NCBI RefSeq assembly: GCF_022760855.1
Contig: NZ_JAKTNR010000006.1
Span: 1 to 64,000, forward strand
DNA length: 64,000 nucleotides
Reading direction: 5' to 3'
Origin: Thermus albus
GTDB taxonomy: Bacteria; Deinococcota; Deinococci; Deinococcales; Thermaceae
Of the stretch, positions 55,176 to 63,791 are shown piece by piece. A program made the translations under genes and the position numbers. The notes beneath the pieces were generated by a model. That model did no database searches. It saw nothing but the letters and a program-made list of their open reading frames with translations, and was not told the DNA's origin. The stretch's first letter is position 1. Every line of letters starts with the position of its first letter.

Positions 55176-56284
55176 TAGCGCAGGGCCCTCGTGCCCAATA
55201 GGAGGAAGAGGAGGTTGGCCCCCCAGGCCCCCACCTCCGGGGGCAGGGCCCCGATCCCCGCCAGGGAGCGCCCCAGGAAGAAGGCCCCGTAGTACCCCAG
55301 GGCCAGGACCACGCTGAGGCCCAGGGCGAGGCCGGTGCTGCGGCCGTACCTTAGGGCCATGGCCGCGGCCAGGAGCACCAGGACCAGGTTGGCCAGGGGC
55401 AGGGCCAGCTTGGAGTGGAACTCCAGCCGGGCCCGCCACTTCTCCCAAGGGGCCAAGAAGGGGTCCCGCACCTTGGCCCAGGCCTGGGAAAGGCTATCCT
55501 GGCCAAAGCTAAAGGTGTCGGCATAGTCCGCGATGGCCCGGGCCCGGGAGAGGTCCGACTCCACCTCCAAGACCTTCCCTTGGCTCACCACCCGGAAGAC
55601 CTTGCGGGTCTGGGCCAGGAGGTCCCCGCTGGTCTCCAGCCCGGGGATCTCGGCGAAGTTTATGCGGTAGAGGCGATAGTCCCTCAGGGTGATCACCTGG
55701 TCCTCCCAGCTGCCCCGCTGGGCGAAGAGGAAGGTGCCCTCCTCCCCTTGGAAGGAGGTGATGCGCACCCCCAGCATCTCTTTCCTGGTGAGGTCAAAGT
55801 CCTCAAAGTAGAGGCTTCGGCCCTTGCCGATGGGGATCTGGAGGCCCTTTAGGCGGAAGAGGCCTGCCCCTTGGGTGTGGATCTCGTCCCACCAGGCCAC
55901 CCGCACCCGCTCGTTGTAGTAGGGAACCAGCCTTTCTTGGAGGTAGAGGGCCACCCCGCTTAGGAGGGCCCCTATGCCCAAAAGGGGCCAGGCGGCCCGC
56001 CAAAGGGGAATGCCTCCCGAGAGCAAGGCGAACTGGGCCCCTTCCGCGGAAAGCCGGCCGAAGACCAAAACCGTGGTGGTGACCAGGGCGATGGGGAAGA
56101 CCTGGACCAAGACCCCGGGCACGTGGTAGGAAAGCCAGCGGGCGATCTTACCCAGGGGTACCCCCTCCAGCCAACGGGCTCCCGCGTAGAAGAAGCCGAA
56201 GAGGTAGACGGCGGTGAGAAAGAGGAGGGCCAGGAGGAGGACCGGGAGGCTTTCCTTAAGAACATAGGCATATAGTGTGCGCAC
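55175..56284 (-). CDS. LptF/LptG (YjgP/YjgQ) family permease
   Basis: Inner-membrane permease of 369 residues: two or three N-terminal helices (to about 120), a large periplasmic beta-jellyroll-like domain (about 125-270), and three C-terminal helices. This is the layout of LptF/LptG, which pull lipopolysaccharide out of the membrane. Thermus has no classical LPS, so the cargo may be another glycolipid. An LptC-like gene (57.4 kb) and an LptD-like gene (60.8 kb) lie nearby. GTG start. Confidence 0.88.
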   Translation of the reverse strand: MRTLYAYVLKESLPVLLLALLFLTAVYLFGFFYAGARWLEGVPLGKIARWLSYHVPGVLVQVFPIALVTTTVLVFGRLSAEGAQFALLSGGIPLWRAAWPLLGIGALLSGVALYLQERLVPYYNERVRVAWWDEIHTQGAGLFRLKGLQIPIGKGRSLYFEDFDLTRKEMLGVRITSFQGEEGTFLFAQRGSWEDQVITLRDYRLYRINFAEIPGLETSGDLLAQTRKVFRVVSQGKVLEVESDLSRARAIADYADTFSFGQDSLSQAWAKVRDPFLAPWEKWRARLEFHSKLALPLANLVLVLLAAAMALRYGRSTGLALGLSVVLALGYYGAFFLGRSLAGIGALPPEVGAWGANLLFLLLGTRALR

Positions 56285-56290
56285 GGCCCC

Positions 56291-57112
56291 TCAATATTGG
56301 TAGGAAACCAGTTGCCACGAACAACCGTTGTGGCGGAAATGGGCTATCCCTTTCCCCGTGTGGGTAAAGCGGCGGCCTGTAACCCGTTCTGTAGCCCCCA
56401 CAACGTAGCGGCCGCGAATGAACCCATCTGAGCCGTTTATGGTTACTTCTAAGTCGTCAATCTCCGTTTGAAAGTCCGTATATAAAGCGTTTAGGCTAGC
56501 GATGATCGCTGAGCGCGTGGATTCTAAAATGCCCCAGAATGCTTGCAAGAGGGTTTCCGTGGAGGGCTGGACGCAAGAGGGGCCCAAAAGGGTGGTGTCA
56601 GGGGGGGTTTGACTGGGAGTTCCCGTGGGACTTCCAAAGCTTGACAAGGAAACGGTTTGCCAATACTCCAGGGCCAACACCAGGCGGAAGCCGGGCAACA
56701 TTCCTATAAGTGGGGAATGTGCGAATCCAAAGCCTAGGCGAAGGGCCAAGTTAAGGGAGTTAAAGGAAGAAGAATCCCTCCAAATGGGAAGCCGACCTGA
56801 AATGAGAACCCCTACGTTTGGAAGCCCACCGAGGAGGCCAATATAACCTTCCCCCTCTACAGGGAGAAAGGGTATGGGCTGGTATCCAAAACGCAAGGAA
56901 AAGCGCTGTGCGCTTTGGCAAGAGAAAAATTCTGCACCGTAAGACCAAGGTGGCTGCTTCAAAGTCAGTTCGCCGCCTAGACCCCCACAGCCTAGATCTC
57001 CCGCCAAGCCGAGTACGGCGTACCCGTTTTGTTGTTGAGAAAGGGCCGAAGAAAGTGCTAGAAAAACGGTTAAAGCCAAGGCATACATCCATCCCTTGGG
57101 TCCTTTGCTCAC
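56291..57112 (-). CDS. Exported protein of unknown function in low-GC DNA
   Basis: 273 residues with a signal peptide (MYALALTVFLALSSALS), a beta-rich middle suggestive of outer-membrane strands (GYQPIPFLPVEGEGYIG, GFRLVLALEYW), and a C-terminal 90-residue domain (LLQAFWGILEST to the end SWQLVSYQY) that loosely recalls an NTF2/SnoaL fold. Base composition is clearly lower in GC than its neighbours. GTG start with GGAGG 7-8 bases before. It sits between the LptF- and LptC-like genes, 6 bases from the LptF start. Confidence 0.6.
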   Translation of the reverse strand: MSKGPKGWMYALALTVFLALSSALSQQQNGYAVLGLAGDLGCGGLGGELTLKQPPWSYGAEFFSCQSAQRFSLRFGYQPIPFLPVEGEGYIGLLGGLPNVGVLISGRLPIWRDSSSFNSLNLALRLGFGFAHSPLIGMLPGFRLVLALEYWQTVSLSSFGSPTGTPSQTPPDTTLLGPSCVQPSTETLLQAFWGILESTRSAIIASLNALYTDFQTEIDDLEVTINGSDGFIRGRYVVGATERVTGRRFTHTGKGIAHFRHNGCSWQLVSYQY

Positions 57113-57356
57113 GTTAAACCTCCTAGCCCTTCAAACTGGGTTCCAAAGCACATGCTTACGACTCGCCAATTCCTCTTGCTAGAAAGAAGAGGGTATGGAT
57201 TTAGGCTGCGAGCCCTTATAAAGCATACACCAAAGCCCTGCTTGAGGTGGTGTAGGTGGGGATTCTCCTCCAAGCCCTCGTTTAGAGGGAAAGCCGCGGT
57301 TCCATGCAGCATGAGAAAGAGTAGGTGTTTGTGATGTTTGTAAGGAAGGGAGTGAG
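57113..57356. other. Low-GC intergenic stretch between lptC-like and exported-protein genes
   Basis: About 245 bases, AT-richer than anything else nearby, without a convincing gene, tRNA or repeat. A short His/Leu-rich frame is present but has no ribosome site. Probably the foreign flank and promoter of the downstream exported-protein gene. Confidence 0.5.
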
Positions 57357-57989
57357 TCATGGAAGGCGGCTTGCGTACTGAGCCAAGGAGGCGGCATGAG
57401 GGGGCAGCTGCGTGGTGGCCCGGACTCTCCCAAAAGCAAAGCGCAGGTAAAGCCTAGCACCCTCCCCTTGGCCCCTTAGGGTGGCCTTGCCCTCTTGGTA
57501 CGTGAAGCTTCCCAGGGCCAAGGCCTCCCGGTCCTTCAGGTTCACCACCAGGGTTTCCGCCTGAAGCCTGGGGTTTTCCGCCTGCACCTTGCCCTTTAAG
57601 ACCACGAGGTCTTGGGCGAAGAGGGCCAAGGCCCTATCCGCCTTTAGGCCCTTAAAGTCGGGGTTGCTGAAGGCAAGGCCGGTGAAGCGGGCTTCCTGCT
57701 TGGGGATGTCGTGCTCCAGCCTTTGCGCCAGAAAGGTTTCCTTCTGGGAAAGGAGCTCGGCCCCCCTGGCCCGCACGAAACTCCCCTCCTTGTACTCAAT
57801 GTAGGTAGCCTTTAGGCGGAGGCCGTTTTCGTTGTCGGTGAGGATGCCCCCTTGGGGCAGGGTGGTGACGCCGGTGTCCAGGTTGACCCTTTGGGCGCCA
57901 AAGGGCTCCACGCTGAAGGAGGCAAAACGGGCGGCCAAGGCGAGGCCTAGGAACAAGCCAAGGGCTAGGAAAGGGCGAACCCTGCTCAT
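57357..57989 (-). CDS. LptC-like periplasmic protein
   Basis: 210 residues: a single N-terminal helix or signal anchor (VRPFLALGLFLGLALAARF), then an all-beta domain with repeated short strands (LKATYIEYKEGSFVRARGAELL, LKADRALALFAQDLVVLKGKV) typical of the LptA/LptC/OstA beta-jellyroll. It would bridge LptF/G and an outer component. ATG 57989 is preferred over 57998: TAAAGT (57997-58002, minus) ends 7 bases before it and overlaps the upstream ATG. Confidence 0.75.
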   Translation of the reverse strand: MSRVRPFLALGLFLGLALAARFASFSVEPFGAQRVNLDTGVTTLPQGGILTDNENGLRLKATYIEYKEGSFVRARGAELLSQKETFLAQRLEHDIPKQEARFTGLAFSNPDFKGLKADRALALFAQDLVVLKGKVQAENPRLQAETLVVNLKDREALALGSFTYQEGKATLRGQGEGARLYLRFAFGRVRATTQLPPHAASLAQYASRLP

Positions 57990-58054
57990 GGAGGCCACTT
58001 TACCAGAAGGGTTTGAGAACCACCTTAAGGTGCCCTTTGCGTATATTGTCCCTC

Positions 58055-59500
58055 GTGCGCCTTTTGCCCTACGCCTTGGCCTTGGCCCCCCTTTTCCCCC
58101 CGCTGGCCCTCCTTTCCCCCCTTTTCCTGGGCCACCTCTTGCGGCTTCCCCGGTGGGCTTTGGGCCTCCTGGGGCTTTATATCCTCTCCCTGCTCCTTCC
58201 CGCCCTTTGGGCTCCGGAGCCCTGGGCCCTTCCCTTGGCCCTGGGGCGGGCCCTGTACGTTTTGGGCCTCGTGGGGGTGGGAGCGGCCCTCCATGCGCGC
58301 ATGCCTTCCCCAGCCCAGGCTTTAAAACCCTTGGGGTATGGGCTTTTCATTCTTTACCTAACGGCCTTCTTGGCCTCCTATCTCACCTTTGGGGATAAGG
58401 TGGCGGGCCAAAGGCTCATGCACCCCTTCCACAGCCCCGTGGGCCTGGGGTTTATGGGGGGGATAGGGGTCTTTCTGGCCCTTTACCTCCGTTATCCGTG
58501 GCCTTTCCGCCTCCTCCTTGGGCTACTGGGGGGGGCGGTCCTCCTTCTCAGCGCCAGCCGCGGGGGGATGCTGGCCCTCCTCCTCGGGGGGGCTGGGGGG
58601 CTTCTCTGGCGGGGGCGGGGGGCGTGGGTCTTGGGGGTGGCCGGGCTTCTTCTCTTCCTGGCGGCCAACTTGGACACCCCTTTGGCGTCCCGCTTCTTTG
58701 ATACCCAGCTTTCCGGGCGGGAAGGGCTATGGCTTCGGGCCTATGAGGTCTACGCCGCCCACCCCTGGACCGGGGTAGGGCCTTATGTGCTGGGGGATTA
58801 CCTAAAGGGCACCCTCTTTGGGGATTGCTTTCTCTTCCCCCTCCTCGAGGCCCGGGGCCTCGCCTGCCCCCCCTGGCTGAAGCCCTTGGGGGGGCTATGG
58901 AGCTTTGCCCACAACCACCTCCTCCAGGCCCTGGGGGAAAGCGGGGCTTGGGGTGCGTTGGGGCTTCTCCTCCTGGTGGGGGGGTTTTTGGCGTCGGCCT
59001 GGGGGGAGGGGCTTCTCTTTTCCCTCCTGGTGGCCTTTTTGGCCATGGGCATGGTGGATAACCCCTTTAGCGTGCCAAGCCCCTTCCGGGGGGAGATCTT
59101 CTTCCTCCTGGGGGGGATGGCCCTGGCCCGAGGGGTACGCCTGCCCCTCACCTTGGGCCTGGCCGGGGCGGTGGCCCTCCTTTGGGCCTTGCCCTTCCTC
59201 TACCTGGCCACCCGGCCCCCGGCCTCTACGGAGCTCCCCGCCTTGGCCTACCTGGTCTTTCCCCGGGAGGGGGTGGGGTTTTTGCGCCTGGAAGGGGCTA
59301 GGGGGTATCGGGTCCAGGTGTGGCTTTGCGGGAAGGGGTGTGAGCGCTTGGGCTGGGAGTGGCCCGGGGACAAGCGCATCGTCTTCCCCCTTCCCCAGGA
59401 CCTGCCCTCTGGGACCTACCGGCTCAGGGTTCTCCTTTTCAGCCACCACCGCCTGGCCCAAAGGCCACGTTACGTGCTGGAAAAGGAGGTGCACCGGTGA
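58055..59500 (+). CDS. O-antigen ligase/polymerase family membrane protein
   Basis: 481 residues with about 12 membrane helices and a soluble C-terminal tail of about 90 residues. The central loop (YAAHPWTGVGPYVLGDYL, then FAHNHLLQALGESGAWG) carries the HNxxLQ...E motif of the WaaL/Wzy O-antigen ligase family (PF04932). GTG start is 7 bases after TATATT (58042-58047), fixing it among several in-frame codons. The stop overlaps the next start (GTGA). Role: joining or polymerising surface polysaccharide. Confidence 0.85.
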   Translation: MRLLPYALALAPLFPPLALLSPLFLGHLLRLPRWALGLLGLYILSLLLPALWAPEPWALPLALGRALYVLGLVGVGAALHARMPSPAQALKPLGYGLFILYLTAFLASYLTFGDKVAGQRLMHPFHSPVGLGFMGGIGVFLALYLRYPWPFRLLLGLLGGAVLLLSASRGGMLALLLGGAGGLLWRGRGAWVLGVAGLLLFLAANLDTPLASRFFDTQLSGREGLWLRAYEVYAAHPWTGVGPYVLGDYLKGTLFGDCFLFPLLEARGLACPPWLKPLGGLWSFAHNHLLQALGESGAWGALGLLLLVGGFLASAWGEGLLFSLLVAFLAMGMVDNPFSVPSPFRGEIFFLLGGMALARGVRLPLTLGLAGAVALLWALPFLYLATRPPASTELPALAYLVFPREGVGFLRLEGARGYRVQVWLCGKGCERLGWEWPGDKRIVFPLPQDLPSGTYRLRVLLFSHHRLAQRPRYVLEKEVHR

Positions 59501-59910
59501 AGGGCCTGGCCTGGTCTTTAGGCCTATTGGTCTTCGCCTTGGGGCTTTTCCTAGCCCTTTGGTCCTTGAACCAGGCCTTCCGCATGGCCCCTCTTAACCA
59601 GGAGGCCTGCGTGCCTGGGCCCCTACCGGAGAGAGCGGAGCTTTGGACGAACGGGGTGGTGGAGATCCCCCTTTGCCGAAGGGCCCGGGTGGGGCTTTTC
59701 CTCGAGGGCACCCTGGCCCAAGGGAGGGGGCCTAATGCCCTGGTGGTGGAGGGAGGCCGGGTGCTCTGGCAAGGGGAGGTGCGGGGAGCGATAGAGGTCT
59801 GGGTGAGAACCACGGGGAAGGGGACCCTGGCCTTGGCCTTTACCAACGATTTTTACCGTCCCCCTGAAGACCGGAACCTTTTCCTTAGGGTCTTGCGGGT
59901 AGAGCCCTAG
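59497..59910 (+). CDS. Membrane-anchored protein with a carbohydrate-binding-module-like domain
   Basis: 137 residues: one N-terminal helix (LAWSLGLLVFALGLFLALWSL), then a beta-sandwich domain ending AFTNDFYRPPEDRNLFL. The FTND...Y...DRNL pattern is the calcium-site signature I know from xylan-binding CBM36/CBM60-type modules. GTG start coupled to the O-antigen ligase gene with AAAAGGAGGTG upstream. It may hold the glycan substrate near the ligase. Domain call by eye only. Confidence 0.6.
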   Translation: MKGLAWSLGLLVFALGLFLALWSLNQAFRMAPLNQEACVPGPLPERAELWTNGVVEIPLCRRARVGLFLEGTLAQGRGPNALVVEGGRVLWQGEVRGAIEVWVRTTGKGTLALAFTNDFYRPPEDRNLFLRVLRVEP

Positions 59911-60757
59911 CGAAGAAGGGATAGGAGGGCCAGGACCACGCCGATGGCGGCAAACACCAGCATGGCCTTGTTGAAGGCGGTGTTGATCTCCGCCTTAACC
60001 TCCTGCCTGAGGGCTTCCAGTTTCTCCTCTACCCTTTGGACCCTGGACTCTAGTTCGCTCCGGGCTTCTTGGATCTGGGCTTCCAGCTTTTCTTCTGTCT
60101 CTCGGATTTTGGCGTCCAGGGCGCCGATTTGGTTTTGCAGGCGGGTTTCCACCTGGTGGATCTGGACCTCTAGTTTTTCCTCTACCTGCTGGATCTTGCT
60201 TTGTAGTTGGGCATCCACCTGGTGGATCTGGGCCTCCAGTTTTCCTTCGGTTTCACGTATTTTGCTGTCCAGTCCGCTGATTTGGCTTTCCAGCCGGGCT
60301 TCCACCTGGTGGATCTGGGCTTCCAGTTTGGCTACCGTCTCCCGTATCTGGTTTTCCAGATGGGCTTCTGTTTGGCGAATTTTGGCTTCTAGCCTTTCCC
60401 CGGTTTGCTGGATTTGGTTTTGCAACCGGGCTTCTACCTGCTGGGTCTGGGCCTCAAGTTTCCCTTCGGTCTCCCGGATTTTGGCATCCAGCCCACCGAT
60501 TTGGTTTTCCAGCCGGGTCTCCACCTGCTGGATACGGCCTTCCAGTTTGTTTTCCGTTTGGGCTAGGCGTTCCTCTAACGCCCCAAGCCGGGCTTCCATG
60601 AAGCCCCGGGTTTCCCTGAGCTCGGCCTTGACCTCTTCCCTTAAGGTGTCAATGCGGCGGGAAAGGTCCTGCACCAAGGGGGGAGGACCCGGATGGTGGC
60701 CTCCACCACCCCTTCCAGCTTTTCCAGCCTTTCCCCTAGCCCTTCCACCTCGGGCAT
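59907..60757 (-). pseudogene. Hendecad coiled-coil protein with C-terminal membrane anchor, apparent frameshift near the N-terminus
   Basis: From an internal TTG/GTG near 60677 the frame gives 256 residues: coiled coil of 11-residue repeats (ExxLExQIxQV type) interrupted by three 7-residue units GLDAKIR-like (62-68, 135-141, 186-192), then a C-terminal membrane helix (LVFAAIGVVLALLSLL). The likely true start is ATG 60757, 6 bases after TAGACT (60764-60769, minus), encoding MPEVEGLGERLEKLEG and about 11 more residues, in a different frame. One base missing in the six-G run 60678-60683 would join them. General type resembles DUF1640/CCDC90-like coiled coils. The frameshift may be an error, slippage or phase variation. 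Confidence 0.6.
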
Positions 60758-60766
60758 GGTCTTAGT

Positions 60767-62386
60767 CTAACGTAGGGAAAGGCCCAAGGAAAAGCTCTGC
60801 CCCGTGCCCTCGCCGTACTGGCCCCTTAGGACGTTTTGCCAGCGCGCCTCGTAGGCGAAGCAGCCGTCGTAGTAGCGAAGGGTAAGGCCGAGGCGGGTGA
60901 AGCCCTCCCGGTTTAGGCCTAAATCCGGGGCCAGCCAAAGGGCCTGGCAGCAGGTGCGCTGGGGAAGGGGCATGGCGTAGCCCAGGCGCACCTCCTCCAG
61001 GCTGCCCCGCACGTAACCCAGGCGGAAGGTTCCCAGCCCCGGGTCCTGAAACTCCCCTTCCAGGCGGTCCAGGCGCTGCCCCAGAGGGTTTTCCAGGGTG
61101 TAGCGGAGGGCCCAGGCCCCGTACTGGACCCCTAGGCCTAGCCGTTGAAACTCGTCGCGGTTTTCGTAGGTGAAGGGGGGGGTGGGGTTTAGGGGCTCCA
61201 TCCGCCCGGCATAGGTCAGCTTTAGGGAAAGCTCCCCCTCCTGATAAAGGGTTTCCAGGCTTCCTCCCAGGGCCAGGTAAGGCGCATACGGGGTGAAGGG
61301 GTAAAGGGCAAGGAGGAGGCTTGGGGCTAAGGTGAAGCGGAAAGGGCCTTGGCGGAAGGTTTCCCGGTAACCGGCTTCCAGGCCCACCGTGGTCCCTTGG
61401 CTCCTCCCCGTCTCCGCGTAGCGCAGGAAGGGGTTTAAGGCCAGGTTGTCCAGGCGGAGGCTGGGGGTGTAGCGGACCTCGAGGCGGGGGGTGTCGGCCT
61501 CGGGAGGGGTGGGGGTGGCGGCGAAGAAGAGGTCGTCCCAGTAGGCCTGCACCCCAGGGGTGTAGCCAAACCGCACCTCGGCCCCCCGGCTTCCCTCCCT
61601 TAGGCCCAGGCGCAAGGCCTCTTGCGGGGTGCCTAGGCCCGTGGCCAGCAAGGAGAGCCGCCTTTCCCACCGGCCGATCTCCTCCCCGGGCTTGGGCAAA
61701 GGGAAGTCCTGGAGACCCACGCTCCAGCCCCCCGTGTCCGTGCCCGCCAGGACCAAGGGGCTCCTTAGGTCCGGCCGCCGGTTGGCGTTGGCCTTAGCCT
61801 CCCCCAAGGGGATCTCCAGGCCCCATAGGCCCAGGCTGGCCTCCCCTTTTAGTTCCCCCGTGGCCACGGAGAAGAGGGCCTCCTCCATGGAAAGGCGCAC
61901 GTCTTCCCCGCAGGGGCAGGGGGTGGCCAGGAAACCCTTAAGCCAGGCCTCCTCCCGGGTGAAGCTTCCTTCCTGGGCCCTAACCCGGTAGGCGGGGGTT
62001 TCCAGGAGGATCCCTTCCCCCTTGAGGGGGCTTTCCAGCCTAAGCCTTTGGGCCTCCGCCCTAAGCCGTCCCCGGGCCAGGCGCACCCCCAAGAGGTCCT
62101 TGCCGGAAAGGGCCTGGGCCTCGAGGCGCCACCCCTCGGCCTCCCCCTTCACCCCTTCCGCCTGGAAGGTTCCCTCCCCTTCCAGGTAGCGGATAACGGG
62201 GGCTTCCAGGTAGAGGCCCTGCCGCTCCAGGCAAGCCTCCCCCTCAAAGAGCAAAACCTCGCCGTCATAGGTCATCTCCCGGCCCCCCAGGAGGCCTTCC
62301 TCCGTTTCCAAGGTGTAGGGCCTCTCCTTGCAGGGGGCGGCCAGGGCTAGGCCCAAAAGCATCGCCAACACCATAGACCGCCGCAT
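60767..62386 (-). CDS. LptD/OstA-like outer membrane protein
   Basis: 539 residues: signal peptide (MVLAMLLGLALA), an N-terminal OstA/LptA-type beta domain (about 25-150, strands such as GEVLLFEGEACLERQGLYLEAP), and a C-terminal barrel rich in aromatic-ended strands, finishing FSLGLSLR. Shorter than proteobacterial LptD (about 780). With the LptF- and LptC-like genes nearby it would form an export route for an outer-envelope glycolipid. ATG 62386 is chosen: TAAAAT (62394-62399, minus) ends 7 bases before it and excludes the upstream ATG. Confidence 0.78.
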   Translation of the reverse strand: MRRSMVLAMLLGLALAAPCKERPYTLETEEGLLGGREMTYDGEVLLFEGEACLERQGLYLEAPVIRYLEGEGTFQAEGVKGEAEGWRLEAQALSGKDLLGVRLARGRLRAEAQRLRLESPLKGEGILLETPAYRVRAQEGSFTREEAWLKGFLATPCPCGEDVRLSMEEALFSVATGELKGEASLGLWGLEIPLGEAKANANRRPDLRSPLVLAGTDTGGWSVGLQDFPLPKPGEEIGRWERRLSLLATGLGTPQEALRLGLREGSRGAEVRFGYTPGVQAYWDDLFFAATPTPPEADTPRLEVRYTPSLRLDNLALNPFLRYAETGRSQGTTVGLEAGYRETFRQGPFRFTLAPSLLLALYPFTPYAPYLALGGSLETLYQEGELSLKLTYAGRMEPLNPTPPFTYENRDEFQRLGLGVQYGAWALRYTLENPLGQRLDRLEGEFQDPGLGTFRLGYVRGSLEEVRLGYAMPLPQRTCCQALWLAPDLGLNREGFTRLGLTLRYYDGCFAYEARWQNVLRGQYGEGTGQSFSLGLSLR

Positions 62387-62465
62387 GCCTCGCATTTTAG
62401 GTCTTACGGGTCAGGAAAACCCAGGCTACCTGGGAACTGTGATAACCTCTTTCGGAGGAGGGAGG

Positions 62466-63791
62466 ATGCCGGAATACCCAGCAACCACTTTGGCTGAGGA
62501 ACTAAAGGCCAAGATTGCCGCCCGGGAGGCGGTGGTGGGGGTGGTGGGCCTGGGGTATGTGGGGCTACCCTTCGCCGTGGAAAAGGCCAAGGTGGGGTTT
62601 CGGGTCATTGGGGTGGAGCAAAACCCCAGGCGGGCCGAGAAGGTGAACCGCGGGGAGAACTACATCCCCGACGTCCGGGATGAGGAACTTAGGGACCTGG
62701 TGGCCCGGGGGCTTATTCAAGCCGACACCGACTTCCACCGGGTTCCGGAGATGGACGTGATCGTCATCGCCGTTCCCACTCCCCTCACCGCCAACCTCAC
62801 CCCGGATCTGCAATATGTGGTGCGGGTCACGGAGGCCATAGCCCAACGGCTTAGGCGGGGGCAGCTCATTAGCCTCGAGTCCACCACCTACCCCGGTACC
62901 ACGGAGGAGGTGATGCTTCCCATCCTGGAGGCCAGCGGCCTCAAGGTGGAGGAGGACTTTTTCCTGGTCCACTCCCCGGAGCGGGTGGACCCCGGAAACC
63001 AGCGTTACACCACCAAAAACACCACCAAGGTGGTGGGCGGTTGCGGCCCTAGGTCCCTGGAGGTGGGGGCCTTCTTCTATGGCCAAACCATTGAAAAGGT
63101 GGTTACCGTTTCCAGCGCCAAGGCGGCCGAGCTGGTAAAGGTCTTTGAAAACACCTTCCGTGCGGTCAACATCGCTTTGGTGAACGAGTTGGCCCTCCTT
63201 TGTAACCGCATGGGGCTAAACGTCTGGGAGGTGTTGGATGCGGCCTTCACCAAGCCCTTTGGCATCATGCCCTTTTACCCCGGTCCCGGCGTGGGGGGGC
63301 ACTGCATCCCCATAGATCCCCACTACCTGGAGTGGAAGGCCAAGGAGTATAACTTCAACACCCACTTCATCGCCCTGGCGGGGGAGATCAACCGTAAAAT
63401 GCCGGAGTTTGTGGTGGAAAAGGCCCTGCGCCTATTGGTGGAGGCGGGGATCGCCGTGAAGGGGGCCAAGGTCTTGGTGCTGGGGGTGGCCTACAAAAAG
63501 GACATCGGGGATTACCGCGAAAGCCCCGCCATCCATGTTATAAAGGGGCTGAAGGGCCTGGGCCTTCAGGTGGAGTACCACGACCCTTGGGTTCCCCGGT
63601 TTTCCGAGCACGGCTTGACCATGGAGAGCGTGGAGCTTACCCCCGAGCGCCTCGCGGAACAGGACCTGGTCCTTATCACCACGGATCACTCGGCCTATGA
63701 CTACCCCTGGATTCTGCAGCACGCCAAGCGGGTCCTGGATACCCGGGGGGCTACCCGCCATCTGCGCCATCCCAAGGTGACCCTGCTATGA
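62466..63791 (+). CDS. wbpA: UDP-N-acetyl-D-glucosamine 6-dehydrogenase (WbpA-type)
   Basis: UDP-sugar dehydrogenase, 441 residues, oxidising UDP-GlcNAc to UDP-GlcNAcA with NAD+ for surface glycans. Seen: Rossmann motif VGLGYVGLPFA, VPTPL, LESTTYPGTTEE, and the catalytic cysteine in GVGGHCIPIDPHYL. The C-terminal domain starts near VLVLGVAYKKDIGDYRESPA. The TTYPGTT form favours the UDP-HexNAc subgroup over UDP-glucose dehydrogenase. GGAGGAGGGAGG precedes ATG. The next gene overlaps (ATGA). Confidence 0.9.
   Translation: MPEYPATTLAEELKAKIAAREAVVGVVGLGYVGLPFAVEKAKVGFRVIGVEQNPRRAEKVNRGENYIPDVRDEELRDLVARGLIQADTDFHRVPEMDVIVIAVPTPLTANLTPDLQYVVRVTEAIAQRLRRGQLISLESTTYPGTTEEVMLPILEASGLKVEEDFFLVHSPERVDPGNQRYTTKNTTKVVGGCGPRSLEVGAFFYGQTIEKVVTVSSAKAAELVKVFENTFRAVNIALVNELALLCNRMGLNVWEVLDAAFTKPFGIMPFYPGPGVGGHCIPIDPHYLEWKAKEYNFNTHFIALAGEINRKMPEFVVEKALRLLVEAGIAVKGAKVLVLGVAYKKDIGDYRESPAIHVIKGLKGLGLQVEYHDPWVPRFSEHGLTMESVELTPERLAEQDLVLITTDHSAYDYPWILQHAKRVLDTRGATRHLRHPKVTLL

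Noticed and set aside
57109-57360. 83-codon minus-strand frame in the low-GC gap
   Set aside because: No ribosome site or -10 box, it overlaps the lptC-like stop and the next gene start, and no recognisable domain.
60762-61670. 302-codon open frame in another frame of the LptD-like gene
   Set aside because: Extremely Gly/Pro/Arg-rich. No plausible fold.
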